From: Synechocystis sp. LKSZ1
GTDB taxonomy: Bacteria > Cyanobacteriota > Cyanobacteriia > Cyanobacteriales > Microcystaceae
Reading direction: 5' to 3'
Length of the DNA stretch: 64,000 bases
Assembly (NCBI RefSeq): GCF_040436315.1
Contig: NZ_AP031572.1
Coordinates: forward strand, 248,001-312,000
Positions 47,580-57,932 of this stretch are shown piece after piece. The stretch's first letter is position 1, and each line of letters starts with the position of its first letter. Made by a program: the position numbers and the translations under genes. Below the pieces are notes generated by a model, which was given only the letters and a program-made list of their open reading frames with translations, made no database searches and was not told the origin of the DNA.

Positions 47580-48404
47580 TCAGACTCCATCGAGTAAGTG
47601 GGCCGAGAGAGCACCACAAACGGGACAATTTGGGTCGTGGTAAGGACGACGTTTAGCAAATTCAGCGCGGGCTAAGTCCATGGTCAAAAGTTGGCCAAGT
47701 AAAGGCTCCCCTAGGCCGGAGATTAGTTTGATTCCTTCCAAGGCCGCTAAACAGGCCAGGGTGCCCGATACGGCTCCTAGCACTCCAAAGCCCCAGCGGT
47801 CCCATTCGGGTTTTTCGGGAAAAATACAATGGAGACAGGGGGTTTTGCCCGGCACAATGGTGGTGAGATAGGCCTCCATCCCGTTCATGGCGGCTTCCAC
47901 CATCGGTTTTTGCCAGCGCACACAGGCAGCATTTAATAAATCTCGCTCTAGGAAATCAAACGCGCAATCTAGGGCAATGTCGGCTTTCTGAACTAGTGGC
48001 TCGATATTATCGGCGCTGACATAGTCACAAACTGCCTCAATTTCAATATCCGGATTGATTTGGGACAGACTGTGTTGGGCCTTATAAACCCGAGGTTGTC
48101 CTACCCAGTCGTCAGTCATCAGAATTTGTCGATTCAAATCGTCGCGCTGTAAATTGCCGCCCCGAATCAAAATGATTTTGCCCACGCCCGCCACGGCTAA
48201 GTAAAGCGCCGCTGTTCCCCCTAAACCGCCAACACCCGTTACTAACGCAGTGGCATTTTTTAAGCGGCGTTGTCCCGTTTCCCCGAGGCCGGGTAGTATC
48301 ATCTGGCGACGATAGCGCTCAAATTCAGTGGGAGAGAGGGAGGGAAGCATCGAAATCACGGTTTTAGAAAATAAATAAACTATTCGATCAGGGTTGGCGA
48401 TCAT
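47580..48404 (-). CDS. hesA: HesA, ThiF/MoeB-family adenylyltransferase
   Basis: 274 residues: the E1-like core FERYRRQMILPGLGETGQRR, nucleotide loop GVGGLGGTAALYLAVAGVG and DLNRQIL, and two CX2C knuckles (PCLHCIFPEK and CPVCG) for zinc. HesA relatives adenylate a small sulfur carrier; in diazotrophs HesA is linked to Mo or sulfur supply to FeMo-co. An AAGG site before 48404 supports this start, although an internal Met at 48350 would give a more typical N-terminus. Confidence 0.92.
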   Translation of the reverse strand: MIANPDRIVYLFSKTVISMLPSLSPTEFERYRRQMILPGLGETGQRRLKNATALVTGVGGLGGTAALYLAVAGVGKIILIRGGNLQRDDLNRQILMTDDWVGQPRVYKAQHSLSQINPDIEIEAVCDYVSADNIEPLVQKADIALDCAFDFLERDLLNAACVRWQKPMVEAAMNGMEAYLTTIVPGKTPCLHCIFPEKPEWDRWGFGVLGAVSGTLACLAALEGIKLISGLGEPLLGQLLTMDLARAEFAKRRPYHDPNCPVCGALSAHLLDGV

Positions 48405-48425
48405 GCCGAAAACCTTGCAGGGGGC

Positions 48426-48734
48426 CTAGGATTCTAAGGTAATGTCCGACAACATCACCACGTCATGGGGCTTGTCTTGAAAGACTTTGAACAACTTTTG
48501 TTCCACCCCGGAAGAAGTCGTAAATACTTCATAGGCTTGGGTCAAGGCCTGTCGGTAGGTGCTCAATTGGGTGGCCTCATCTTGGGTTTCGTCGGCTAAC
48601 TGCACCAGTTCTGAAAACTTACGTAAGATATGCAGTCGATTGATGTTCACCACATGGGGGTCGTAGGGGATGGCGAAGAACTCAAAATAGTCCTCGGCAT
48701 CTTTAAGCTGATTAAATTGGGCGAGGGTGGTCAC
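48426..48734 (-). CDS. nifW: Nitrogenase-stabilising/protective protein NifW
   Basis: 102 residues with the NifW signature EDYFEFFAIPYDPHVVNINR followed by LHILRKFSELV. NifW binds the MoFe protein and protects it or aids its maturation, especially under O2. It overlaps the CCE_0567-like gene by 4 bp and is followed by hesA with a 21-bp gap, so it is tightly coupled in the operon. Confidence 0.95.
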   Translation of the reverse strand: MTTLAQFNQLKDAEDYFEFFAIPYDPHVVNINRLHILRKFSELVQLADETQDEATQLSTYRQALTQAYEVFTTSSGVEQKLFKVFQDKPHDVVMLSDITLES

Positions 48735-48952
48735 TGGGCGGCCTCCAAAGTTTTTAGTTGGGCTTTTAAGTCCCGGAGTTGGCAGTAGATAGCATAAGTT
48801 TGTTCTGCTACAGCGGGGAGTTGGTCTAGAGCCACAGGCAGACCTTCGGCAATATCGTGAAGATCCATCTTCATTTGACCGGCTTTGCTGTTGAGCTTTT
48901 TAATTTGCTGTTTGAGCGAATCAATATCGACGGGGGCAGTGGAAGTGGTCAT
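48731..48952 (-). CDS. CCE_0567-family nif-linked metal-binding protein (DUF683)
   Basis: 73 residues, helical: DSLKQQIKKLNSKAGQMKMD then LHDIAEGLPVALDQLPAVA and YAIYCQLRDLKAQLKTLE. This is the small helix-hairpin family found in nif clusters of cyanobacteria and proteobacteria (Cyanothece CCE_0567 type); a metal role has been proposed for family members. The start at 48952 is the family-like Met; a longer frame upstream to 49006 is unlikely. Confidence 0.85.
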   Translation of the reverse strand: MTTSTAPVDIDSLKQQIKKLNSKAGQMKMDLHDIAEGLPVALDQLPAVAEQTYAIYCQLRDLKAQLKTLEAAQ

Positions 48953-49088
48953 TTTTAGACAAGAAAAAGAAGAATTCAGGGTGATGGGAGAAATGGTGAT
49001 TCCCATGAAGTCTACGCATTGAGATTCCTCTACACTTTGACAAGCTCAGTGGGCCAATCCCCTATCGTAAAGGGGACTTGGCACTGTC

Positions 49089-49568
49089 CTAAATGTCTGC
49101 AACTTCGGGAAAACGTCTAGCCAGATCAATACCTTTTAGCACTAATTGTTCTCCCTCTTCATGCAATTTTTCGAGACTAGCAAAACCAAAGCGTTGGGCA
49201 TCTCGTAAGGTTTTTGACACCAACAACAGGCGGCCGGAAAAAATCAAGGCCCAGCCAAAACCTTCATGACTGAGATCAATCACCACTTGGGATAATAAGC
49301 CGGTTTCTTGCTCAATGCGGTAGGCGATGGCCCGGTAAAAGGCCAAAATACGGCCTTGGGCGATCGGATCCACCTCGCCTTCCACAGAAATTTGGCGTTT
49401 TTCGGCTTTGCTCAATACATAGGGTTTCAGCAAGAGTTCATCGGACCAGTTCCGAAACGTGCCATAGGGATCGTTCGCACGAATCTGCTGAACCATGGCT
49501 TTTAAAAAGGGAGAACTATCAATAAACAGGGCAGAGCTTAGTTCCAGTGGGGTAGCGACAGAACTCAT
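49089..49568 (-). CDS. NifX-associated protein (DUF269)
   Basis: 159 residues of DUF269: PFLKAMVQQIRANDPYGTFR, NWSDELLLKPYVLSKAEKRQ, RILAFYRAIAYRIEQETG and LLVSKTLRDAQRFGFASLEK. It always lies next to nifX and is thought to assist FeMo-co synthesis, though the exact step is not known. Its start overlaps nifX by 4 bp. Confidence 0.95.
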   Translation of the reverse strand: MSSVATPLELSSALFIDSSPFLKAMVQQIRANDPYGTFRNWSDELLLKPYVLSKAEKRQISVEGEVDPIAQGRILAFYRAIAYRIEQETGLLSQVVIDLSHEGFGWALIFSGRLLLVSKTLRDAQRFGFASLEKLHEEGEQLVLKGIDLARRFPEVADI

Positions 49569-49990
49569 ACAGCGACTTCCTCCTCAATTTCTAGGTATAT
49601 TTCGTCAAATTTGCTTTGTTCCCCTTTTTTCAAGGCTTTGCGTAACCACGGCGGTGGACTGCCGTTGAGGGTGGCTACCAGGCGGTTCAGAATGTCTTTG
49701 ATGTCCGCGTTGGGTTCGGGGGATTTGATGGGGGTAATGTTCATATTGATCAGACGAGCCGCGGCGCTGGGGCCAATGTCGGCAACATAAACGATAGTGC
49801 AATCCTTCAGGGCTTTAAGCTTGGGTTGCAATTTGTCTTCGTTGCCATCTTGCTTGAGGTTGCCGCCAAACTGAACGGATTGATTCAAGGTGTAACCCGT
49901 GACATCAATGTCATAAATATCAATCTGTTTAGCGGAGCCAAAGTGGGCATTGACCGCCTCAGAATCTTGGGTAGTAAAGGCAATTTTCAT
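49565..49990 (-). CDS. nifX: FeMo-co precursor carrier NifX
   Basis: 141 residues: MKIAFTTQDSEAVNAHFGSA then QIDIYDIDVTGYTLNQSV and IVYVADIGPSAAARLINMNI, the NifX/NifY fold. It binds NifB-co or the VK-cluster between NifB and NifEN. It follows nifEN by 55 bp on the same transcript. There is no NifY in the window. Confidence 0.96.
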   Translation of the reverse strand: MKIAFTTQDSEAVNAHFGSAKQIDIYDIDVTGYTLNQSVQFGGNLKQDGNEDKLQPKLKALKDCTIVYVADIGPSAAARLINMNITPIKSPEPNADIKDILNRLVATLNGSPPPWLRKALKKGEQSKFDEIYLEIEEEVAV

Positions 49991-50045
49991 GGTGTTTTCT
50001 CCTAGGGAAAAATAGCGCTAATTGGCAAGGGAATGGGGGCCAGAT

Positions 50046-52796
50046 TTAGCCGGTACCCGCGCGCCAGTGGTGAACCAAACGATGGACTCGCTGTTGATCG
50101 GTGGTTAAAAACAGGTTGCCAATGTCGAACAGCAGATCCAACGTGCCGCGATAGCCGACGGTACAACGGTGAGTGTTGCCGAGATGCTCGAGCAGGGGAA
50201 AGCCGAGTAGATACAGCGGCAAGTTGAGACGACGGGCCAGGGGTCGGGCTTTGGAGTTTGCAATCAGCAAATCAGCCCCGGCCGCGCCATCTTCCAGATC
50301 TTCGAGATCGCCGATGTAAGCTTTTGCAATGGGGAGCGTTTTTAACAGCGGGGATTGGGTGGAAGTCACAGCCGCCTGGATTTCAACCCCTAAGGAATCA
50401 AGCCACCACGTAACGCTGTAAAGCAAATCCGGTTCCAAAGCAATTGCCACTTTTTTCTGGCCAAAATAGAAGTGGGTATCAAGCATGGCATCTAACAGAC
50501 GGCGGCGCTGGCGTTCGTATTTGGTCGGGACGGGGCGATTGCTCAATTGAGACAGGGTCGTCAGGAATTGGTCAACGCCGTTCAATCCAGTTAGTTGATT
50601 AAACGTAAAGGCGGGCGTGCCAAAACGCTCGATCAACACCGTTGCCGCTTTTGTCAAACTCTGACCCAGTACTAACGTTGCTGCCGATCGCCCTACCGCC
50701 CGTAACTGGGCCACCGTTGTTCCGCCCGTGGGTGTACCGTAATATGCTTCGTCATCTAAATGACCGTCTAGGGAAGTTGAGAGATCGGGAACGACAATGG
50801 GGTTTAGCCCAAACGCTTCCACTATTTCCTTTAGTTCCTCCACATCGCCGGGGCCGAGGGCCGAACCCGCTAACACCGTCACCTGTTGGGGATCAATCTC
50901 TCCCGCTTCTGGCAGGGATTGCATCAGGCTGGTAACCGCAGCGGCAAAGCCATCTTCCAAACTGCCTTTGTAATCGGGGGTTGATGCCAACACAATCGGG
51001 GTGGTGACTTCTGGGTGGTGGGTGTGAAATTGGGTTAAGGTTCCAGCCATATCGTCATTGCGTACCTCAGTCAGGGCCGTGCTAAACAAGCCGATCAACT
51101 CTGGCTGATTTTTTTCAATCACTGTCAGCAGTCCTTGCTCAATATTGGTGTCGCCGCCCAATACGGTACTGACTTCACTCATGGCCGTGGTGGCCAGGGG
51201 AATTGACTCCTGAAAATGTCCCACCAGTAGGACTTTGGCAAAAGCCGTACAGCCTTGGGAACCGTGAAATAGGGGCATTGCGCCTTGAATGCCTAAAAAG
51301 GCGAGGGCGGCCCCCAACGGTTGGCTTTGTTTTAAGGGGTTAACGGCGACTGCTTTGCGGCGGGCAATGACCTGGGTAGGCGTTGTTGGGGCTAACGTCT
51401 CTGGCACAGCAGTCTGAGCGGCTGGGGTTTGCCAGGGGGGAACATTGCGTACCGCTTCCCAGACGGGACTGTAGAGGGTTTCGTCTAACTCCTTGGCCAT
51501 CTCCAGCAGTCCCCCATAGCCAGAATAGGGGTTATGGCGTTCTTGGTTGACATGCAGGAAAGGAATACGGGCTTTAAGGGCCGTGAATTGATTCCGTCCC
51601 CCGGCGATCAGCAAATCTGCTTTGGTTTGCTCAATCACTCGCAAGATCTCTTGAGCGCCGCCTTTGTCCATCATGATGCCGTCGGTTCCCAGTAGATTTT
51701 TAATCCGCGCCTTATCCGCTTCAGTACTTTTGCGGGTACTGGTAGCAACCACTTTAATGCCTAGATCCTGTGCAGCAGAAATAATCGACCAACTTTTGAC
51801 ACCACCGGTATAAATGACCACCCGCTTATCCTTCAGACGCTGGCGATAGGGGGCCAACTGCTGATCGAGCTTGGCCGTTTCTTCTGCAATAAGATGTTCC
51901 ACCCGCTCTTGCAGAACCGTATCCCCTAACTGTTGAGCAATATGACGCAGGCAACGATTAACATCAGCAATGCCATAGAAAGACTCTTCGATGTAGGGGA
52001 TGCCATACCGAACTTCCATTTTGGTGGCTAGGTTAATTAAAGCCTTAGAACAGATTAAGACATTCAACTTGGCATGGTGGGCGTAAGTCACTTCCCGGTA
52101 GCAGGCATCTCCCGTGATTTTGGATAAAACCCGAATGCCGAGCTTTTCCAACAACGGCAGTATGCCCCAGGTTTCCCCCGCGATGTTGTACTCGCCAATT
52201 AAATTAATGTCGTAGGGGGTGGTGTAATCGGGTTCGCCAGTGCCAATGACATAGTCTAACAGGGCCTCTCCAGCTAAACGATTGCCCAGATTTTTACTGC
52301 CCGCAAACCCCGGTGCATGGACAGGAATCACCGGTAGGGCCAGTTTTTCGCCCGCCACTTTGCACACTGCATCGAGGTCATCGCCAATCAGCGCCGTGAC
52401 ACAGGTCGAGTAAACAAAGACCGCCGCAGGACTATACCGTTGTTGGATCGTCTGAATGGCGTTATAGAGCTTTTTTTCGCCCCCAAAAATAATGTCGTTT
52501 TCGCTTAAATCCGTCGTAAAGCCTACTTTATAGAGACTCGACCCAGAAGATAAACTCCCCCGCCCCCCCCAGGAATTGCCCGCACAGGCGATCGGGCCAT
52601 GGACTAAATGGGCGGCATCGGTAATCGGAACCAGAGTAATACTAGCGCCATCAAACGCACATCCCCCTTGGGCGGCCCCCGGTTTGGCCTGTTGCTTACA
52701 GGCTTTGTTATGGCCCGCTCCATTTTTTTCGTGATTGTGTTCACAACCCGGTTGGGTCAAAAGGTCATTAAGTTTGCCGGAAGTTACGATGGTCAT
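50046..52796 (-). CDS. nifEN: Fused NifE-NifN FeMo-co scaffold
   Basis: 916 residues in one open frame. Residues 1-about 455 are NifE: GCEHNHEKNGAGHNKACKQQ, GAAQGGCAFDGA, the cluster Cys regions HGPIACAGNSW and YSTCVTALIGDD, ending PVWEAVRNVPPWQ. A linker of about 25 Ala/Thr/Pro-rich residues follows, then NifN from about 482: AVNPLKQSQPLGAALAFLG, LFHGSQGCTAFAK and DTHFYFGQKKVAIALEP. NifEN normally is an alpha2beta2 scaffold on which NifB-co matures. The fusion fixes 1:1 stoichiometry. No frameshift or stop is present at the join. Confidence 0.96.
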   Translation of the reverse strand: MTIVTSGKLNDLLTQPGCEHNHEKNGAGHNKACKQQAKPGAAQGGCAFDGASITLVPITDAAHLVHGPIACAGNSWGGRGSLSSGSSLYKVGFTTDLSENDIIFGGEKKLYNAIQTIQQRYSPAAVFVYSTCVTALIGDDLDAVCKVAGEKLALPVIPVHAPGFAGSKNLGNRLAGEALLDYVIGTGEPDYTTPYDINLIGEYNIAGETWGILPLLEKLGIRVLSKITGDACYREVTYAHHAKLNVLICSKALINLATKMEVRYGIPYIEESFYGIADVNRCLRHIAQQLGDTVLQERVEHLIAEETAKLDQQLAPYRQRLKDKRVVIYTGGVKSWSIISAAQDLGIKVVATSTRKSTEADKARIKNLLGTDGIMMDKGGAQEILRVIEQTKADLLIAGGRNQFTALKARIPFLHVNQERHNPYSGYGGLLEMAKELDETLYSPVWEAVRNVPPWQTPAAQTAVPETLAPTTPTQVIARRKAVAVNPLKQSQPLGAALAFLGIQGAMPLFHGSQGCTAFAKVLLVGHFQESIPLATTAMSEVSTVLGGDTNIEQGLLTVIEKNQPELIGLFSTALTEVRNDDMAGTLTQFHTHHPEVTTPIVLASTPDYKGSLEDGFAAAVTSLMQSLPEAGEIDPQQVTVLAGSALGPGDVEELKEIVEAFGLNPIVVPDLSTSLDGHLDDEAYYGTPTGGTTVAQLRAVGRSAATLVLGQSLTKAATVLIERFGTPAFTFNQLTGLNGVDQFLTTLSQLSNRPVPTKYERQRRRLLDAMLDTHFYFGQKKVAIALEPDLLYSVTWWLDSLGVEIQAAVTSTQSPLLKTLPIAKAYIGDLEDLEDGAAGADLLIANSKARPLARRLNLPLYLLGFPLLEHLGNTHRCTVGYRGTLDLLFDIGNLFLTTDQQRVHRLVHHWRAGTG

Positions 52797-52838
52797 GGCA
52801 ATAAATCGTGAAAGGATGCAAGGGGGAATCAGTCTGCG

Positions 52839-53159
52839 TCAACAGATGTAATGGGAAATATCTTCACCGCAAACATCGGCGAGGTACGATAAAGAACGAA
52901 ATCGGAGTCCCACCAGTTCGTTATAAACCGGGTTCAGTTCGCAGAGGGCAGGAATGTGGATTTCGCGACCCATCAGAGAAAAAGTCCGTTCAAAGGGGCA
53001 ACAGCAGGGAATAATGCGACAAACCTGGTGGGCAAAGAAACGATTATTAACATCAAGGCGGTCAATCCAGTCGCGTAACGGTCGCAGAATCTCTAAACCA
53101 GAGGCAGGGCCGGGGGCGGAAATAGGGTGGGAATGGAGGTGTTCGGTAAAGCTGTCCAT
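52839..53159 (-). CDS. Mo-dependent nitrogenase family protein
   Basis: 106 residues of the Mo-dependent nitrogenase C-terminal family (PF06967-like): LEILRPLRDWIDRLDVNNRF, CRIIPCCCPFERTFSLMGRE and IPALCELNPVYNELVGLRF. The IPCCCPFER cysteine cluster may bind metal. The family is nearly always found in cyanobacterial nif regions; its role is unknown. It lies between nifZ (8 bp) and nifEN (42 bp). Confidence 0.9.
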   Translation of the reverse strand: MDSFTEHLHSHPISAPGPASGLEILRPLRDWIDRLDVNNRFFAHQVCRIIPCCCPFERTFSLMGREIHIPALCELNPVYNELVGLRFRSLSYLADVCGEDISHYIC

Positions 53160-53167
53160 GGGAGTGA

Positions 53168-53458
53168 TTAGGTTTCTTGGGTCGAAGGTGACGGACGGTC
53201 TTCCGCCAGTTCGAGTTCGCGGCTAAGGCAACCGACGACATAGTTACTTTCCAGGAAATGAACAGAGTAGATATAGACCCGTTGCAGATAAGTCCCGATA
53301 CTAACGATGTAACCCACATCCCCCTTTTTTGCTAAATGAAAGCCGATGTCTTTGCCGGGAAAGGTGCCGTCATTACGCAGAACTTTGCGGGTACGAACCC
53401 GTTGTCCGAGATCAAAAAGAGGAGGGCCATCCAGTTCAATTTCTTCGCTGAGTTTCAT
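53168..53458 (-). CDS. nifZ: NifZ, P-cluster maturation factor
   Basis: 96 residues with GPPLFDLGQRVRTRKVLRND, FPGKDIGFHLAKKGDVGYI and QRVYIYSVHFLESNYVVGC. NifZ helps convert the P-cluster precursor in MoFe protein with NifW or NifM-like helpers. nifT, its usual neighbour, is not seen here. It lies 115 bp after nifK. Confidence 0.94.
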   Translation of the reverse strand: MKLSEEIELDGPPLFDLGQRVRTRKVLRNDGTFPGKDIGFHLAKKGDVGYIVSIGTYLQRVYIYSVHFLESNYVVGCLSRELELAEDRPSPSTQET

Positions 53459-53573
53459 GATCGGTTAGCAGTTATTAGTAAGCAAGGCTGGGGCCAGTTG
53501 CAAATACCTTTGAGAGAGGGAAAGCCTCCGTCGCAGGGGAAGTCGGCGAAAGGCCCCTGAGCACTTGTCCTCA

Positions 53574-55142
53574 TTAGCGAATGAGGTCGAAGGAAATATC
53601 CGTTTTGGCAGGGATAATAGTGTTGCGATCCAGTTCTTCTAAAATGGTGTTAATAATCCAGTTGAACTGGTTAATCGCCCCTTGGTAGCCCAGCGTGGGG
53701 TAACGGTGCAGATGATGGCGATCAAAAATGGGATAACCGATACGAACCAAGGGAGTTTTGGTATCCCGCCAGAGGTACTTGCCGTAGGAGTTGCCAATTA
53801 AAAGATCCACTGGCTCGGTGAACATTAAAGAACGGAGATGCCAAAGATCCTTTTTGCCCCAAATGGTGGCGCCTTGGCCGTAGGGATTGTTGGTCAATAC
53901 TTCCCGCAATTCCGCTTCAAATTCGGGGTTGCTGTTGGTGACGACGATATGAAGGGGTTCAGCGCCCATTTCTAAGAGAAACTGGGTTAGGCCAAACACA
54001 TGATCTGGATCGCCGTATAGAGCAATGCGCTTGCCATGAATCCAGGCTTGGGAATCCGTCAAGGCATCGACGGCTCGGCCCCGTTCTTGTTGCAGTTCTA
54101 GGGGAATTGCTTTGCCGGTAATGGCCGACAGGGCCATGAGAAATTCATCGGTTCCCTTAATGCCAAAGGGACGGAAATTATAGGTCTTTTGCCCCCACTC
54201 TTTGGCAATGTATTCCTGGGTTTTAGGGGTGGTGTATTTCTGGAAGAAGAAGGAACCTTCGGCGTTAATGGAATCGCCAGCTTCCTCCAAGGTGGTCAAG
54301 CCGTTGTACATCTTAAATTCACCCGTGTTGGGGGAATCAAAGGTATCTGAGTTGTCCGACAAAATGGTGTAATCAATGCCGAATAACCCTAAAATTCGCT
54401 TCAGTTCCCGAATATTGCCGACGTAGGGGTCAAATCCTAAGTTGAAGTTAAATTTGCCATTACTGCTTTCAGCCTTTTTGCCTTCCGTCAGCGTTTTGAG
54501 GATGCTGATTAGCATATTGTCGTAGCCCGTGATGTGGGAACCGACAAAGCTGGGGGTGTGAGCCGAGGGGACAGGTAAATCGGCGGGAATCAGTTCTTCA
54601 TTCTTGGTGGTTTGAATAAACGCGCCAATATCATCGCCAATCACTTCCGCCATACAGGTGGTGCAGAGGGCAATCATTTTCGGCTTATAAAGCTCGTAGG
54701 CGTTTTGCAAGCCCTGCTTGAGGTTGTTGAGGCCCCCAAAAACCGCTGCGTCTTCGGTCATGGAGGATGAAACCGCCTGGAAGGGTTCTTTGTAATTCCG
54801 GGTTAAGTGAGTGCGGAAGTAAGCAACGCACCCTTGGGAGCCGTGGCTGTAGGGCAATGTGCCTTCAAAACCCGATGCCACAAAAAGAGAGCCTAAGGGT
54901 TGACAAGCTTTAGCGGGATTAATGGTCAGGGCTTCCCGGGCAAAGTTTTTTTCGCGGTAATCCCAGGTTTTTGTCCATTCGGCAATTTCTTGGATTTTTT
55001 CCGGGCTGTGGGCACCTTCAAACTGGCGTTTATACTCAAATAGGTCTTGGTAAGTATCGGTATGGAATAAGTCAAAATGGTCTTGAATCTTACCAGGGTC
55101 AGTGGTTTGTTCGGGGACTTGGGGATTGGTGTTGTTAGTCAT
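53574..55142 (-). CDS. nifK: Nitrogenase MoFe protein beta subunit
   Basis: 522 residues. P-cluster ligands are visible: PAKACQPLGSLF, SHGSQGCVAYF and LCTTCMAEVIGDD, and the regions GFEGTLPYSHG and NNLKQGLQNAYELYKP are conserved. It pairs with NifD to form the alpha2beta2 enzyme. The ATG at 55142 gives the family N-terminus MTNNTNPQVPEQTTD; an in-frame start eight codons upstream is less likely. It is 94 bp downstream of nifD. Confidence 0.98.
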   Translation of the reverse strand: MTNNTNPQVPEQTTDPGKIQDHFDLFHTDTYQDLFEYKRQFEGAHSPEKIQEIAEWTKTWDYREKNFAREALTINPAKACQPLGSLFVASGFEGTLPYSHGSQGCVAYFRTHLTRNYKEPFQAVSSSMTEDAAVFGGLNNLKQGLQNAYELYKPKMIALCTTCMAEVIGDDIGAFIQTTKNEELIPADLPVPSAHTPSFVGSHITGYDNMLISILKTLTEGKKAESSNGKFNFNLGFDPYVGNIRELKRILGLFGIDYTILSDNSDTFDSPNTGEFKMYNGLTTLEEAGDSINAEGSFFFQKYTTPKTQEYIAKEWGQKTYNFRPFGIKGTDEFLMALSAITGKAIPLELQQERGRAVDALTDSQAWIHGKRIALYGDPDHVFGLTQFLLEMGAEPLHIVVTNSNPEFEAELREVLTNNPYGQGATIWGKKDLWHLRSLMFTEPVDLLIGNSYGKYLWRDTKTPLVRIGYPIFDRHHLHRYPTLGYQGAINQFNWIINTILEELDRNTIIPAKTDISFDLIR

Positions 55143-55236
55143 GATCGGTTCCAGGGAAGAGGGCAATGAGAGAGAAAGGGAAACAAAGTGGATTTCTACA
55201 ATCTGATTATTGAAATCTGACCCGTTTCCCGTAGGA

Positions 55237-56682
55237 CTAGGAATTCCAAGGGGCGGTGATTAAATCCCACGTGGGGTTATTGATCGCCAGATCCATGTCA
55301 CGGGCAAATACCTCAAAGCCTTCGTAGCCGTGGTAGGGGCCGGAGTAATCCCAGGAGTGCATCTGACGGAAGGGCAACGCCATTTTTTGGAAAACGTATT
55401 TTTCTTTAATGCCGGCGGCGATTAAATCCGGTTTGAGCTTCTTGGCTAGTTCTTCAAATTCAAAACCGCTCACGTCGTCGTAGATGATGGTGCCTTCAGC
55501 TACGTATTCAGCGGTGCGTTTGTAATCATCGCCATGGCCAAATTCGTAGCCGGTGCCAATCACTTTCATCCCTAAGTCTGTAAAAGCAGGAATAACGTGA
55601 CGGGGACGCAAACCCCCCACCATCATCATCACTTCCTTGCCCTCTAGACGAGGACGGTATTTCGCGGTGATCGCCTGCATCCGGGCTTCATGTTCAGCAA
55701 TCACTTTTTCCGCGTTAGCTTGAATGGTTTCATCAAACTGGGCGGCGATTTTGCGGAGGGAGTAGGCAATTTGGGTAGGGCCAAAGAAATTATATTCCAG
55801 CCAGCCAATGCCGTATTTTTCTTCCATGAAACGACAGATGTAGTTCATGGAGCGGTAACAGTGGATGAGGTTTAATTTAGCCAGCGGGGTCATCACCACT
55901 TCGTTAAAGGTGCCATCGCCGGAAAATTGGCAAATCACCCGGAGGCCAATGGCTTCTAACAAACGGCGACTGGGCCAGGCGTCGCCGCCAATGTTGTAGT
56001 CGCCAATGATGTTGACATCGTAGGGGCCGGGTTCAAAGCCGTCAGGAAGCTTGCGATACTCGTCGGCTTTGGGCATTACCCAATCTCGCACCGTATCGTT
56101 GGCGATGTGGTGACCGAGGGATTGGGAAACCCCCCGGAATCCTTCGCACCGAACGGGAATGACTGGTTTGCCGGTTTCTTTAGCTTTCTTTTTGGAAACG
56201 GCTTCGATGTCGTCCCCAATCAAACCGACGGGACATTCTGATTCAATGGTGATGCCTTGGCTGAGGGGAAATAGTACTTCTAACTCGTCAATCAGTTTGT
56301 CAAGCTTTTTGTCACCCCCAAACACGATGTCGCGTTCTTGGAAATCGGAGGTAAACTGCATGGTGCCAAAGGTGTCGATACCGGTGGTTCCGATATAGTA
56401 ATTACGACGACCCGACCAAGAATAGTAACCACAACCGACGGGGCCATGACTTAGGTGAATCATGTCTTTGACTGGCCCCCAAACTACCCCTTTCGCGCCA
56501 GCATAGGCACAGCCACGGGTAGTCATCACGCCGGGAACAGATTTTTTGTTAGATTTGACACCGCAATCGCTGGCATCGGCTTCCGTCACGTTTAAGTGCT
56601 TAGCACGGATTTTTTTCGCTTTGTCGGGATAGGCGTCCAGGACTTCCTGGATAAGGGCATTTTTATCAATAACAGTGGTCAT
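55237..56682 (-). CDS. nifD: Nitrogenase MoFe protein alpha subunit
   Basis: 481 residues. Cluster residues are present: [43 protein letters not shown] and the FeMo-co His/Cys regions ([37 protein letters not shown]). The Cys-ligand, ESECPVGL and homocitrate-contact parts are typical of the Mo type, not the V or Fe-only type. No V/Fe gene (no anfG/vnfG) follows. The frame is uninterrupted by any nifD element. Confidence 0.98.
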   Translation of the reverse strand: MTTVIDKNALIQEVLDAYPDKAKKIRAKHLNVTEADASDCGVKSNKKSVPGVMTTRGCAYAGAKGVVWGPVKDMIHLSHGPVGCGYYSWSGRRNYYIGTTGIDTFGTMQFTSDFQERDIVFGGDKKLDKLIDELEVLFPLSQGITIESECPVGLIGDDIEAVSKKKAKETGKPVIPVRCEGFRGVSQSLGHHIANDTVRDWVMPKADEYRKLPDGFEPGPYDVNIIGDYNIGGDAWPSRRLLEAIGLRVICQFSGDGTFNEVVMTPLAKLNLIHCYRSMNYICRFMEEKYGIGWLEYNFFGPTQIAYSLRKIAAQFDETIQANAEKVIAEHEARMQAITAKYRPRLEGKEVMMMVGGLRPRHVIPAFTDLGMKVIGTGYEFGHGDDYKRTAEYVAEGTIIYDDVSGFEFEELAKKLKPDLIAAGIKEKYVFQKMALPFRQMHSWDYSGPYHGYEGFEVFARDMDLAINNPTWDLITAPWNS

Positions 56683-56814
56683 GATGACCTCTCTAATAGG
56701 GTAGAAATTGGGGTTGTCCGGAGGAGGAAGGGAACTTCAGAAATTAAAATTTCCAAGATCTGGTTTATTTTCTGACTTCCCTTCCGGTCTGCCATAAAAT
56801 CGCTACGGGGAGGA

Positions 56815-57723
<909 letters not shown>

Positions 57724-57792
57724 TCAATTAGGTGAACTCAAGCCGCGAATAGTCGAGGAATTAAGAAACCCGAGAATAAAGTGTCTGAAGGG

Positions 57793-57807
57793 CTCACTTT
57801 GGGTGAG
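57793..57807. repeat. Short stem-loop in the nifU-nifH interval
   Basis: CTCAC (57793-57797) and GTGAG (57803-57807) form a small hairpin 106 bp before the nifH start. Cyanobacterial nifU-nifH spacers often carry a stem-loop linked to processing of the polycistronic message. No NtcA-like GTA-N8-TAC or TACTnGTCCC box is seen in this spacer. Confidence 0.3.
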
Positions 57808-57932
57808 AATCTTTCGGGGTTGACCGGAGGCGATCGTCCGCAATGGATAAAAAGATTTGTTGGGTTCATCGGAAAACATAGAGTTTGGGTATGACTTTGA
57901 TGGGTTGGGAAGCGGCAAAGGTTAGGCTCGGT

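Noticed and set aside
57724-57918. 64-codon frame between nifU and nifH
   Set aside because: No start signal or family resemblance; the interval is the normal nifU-nifH spacer.
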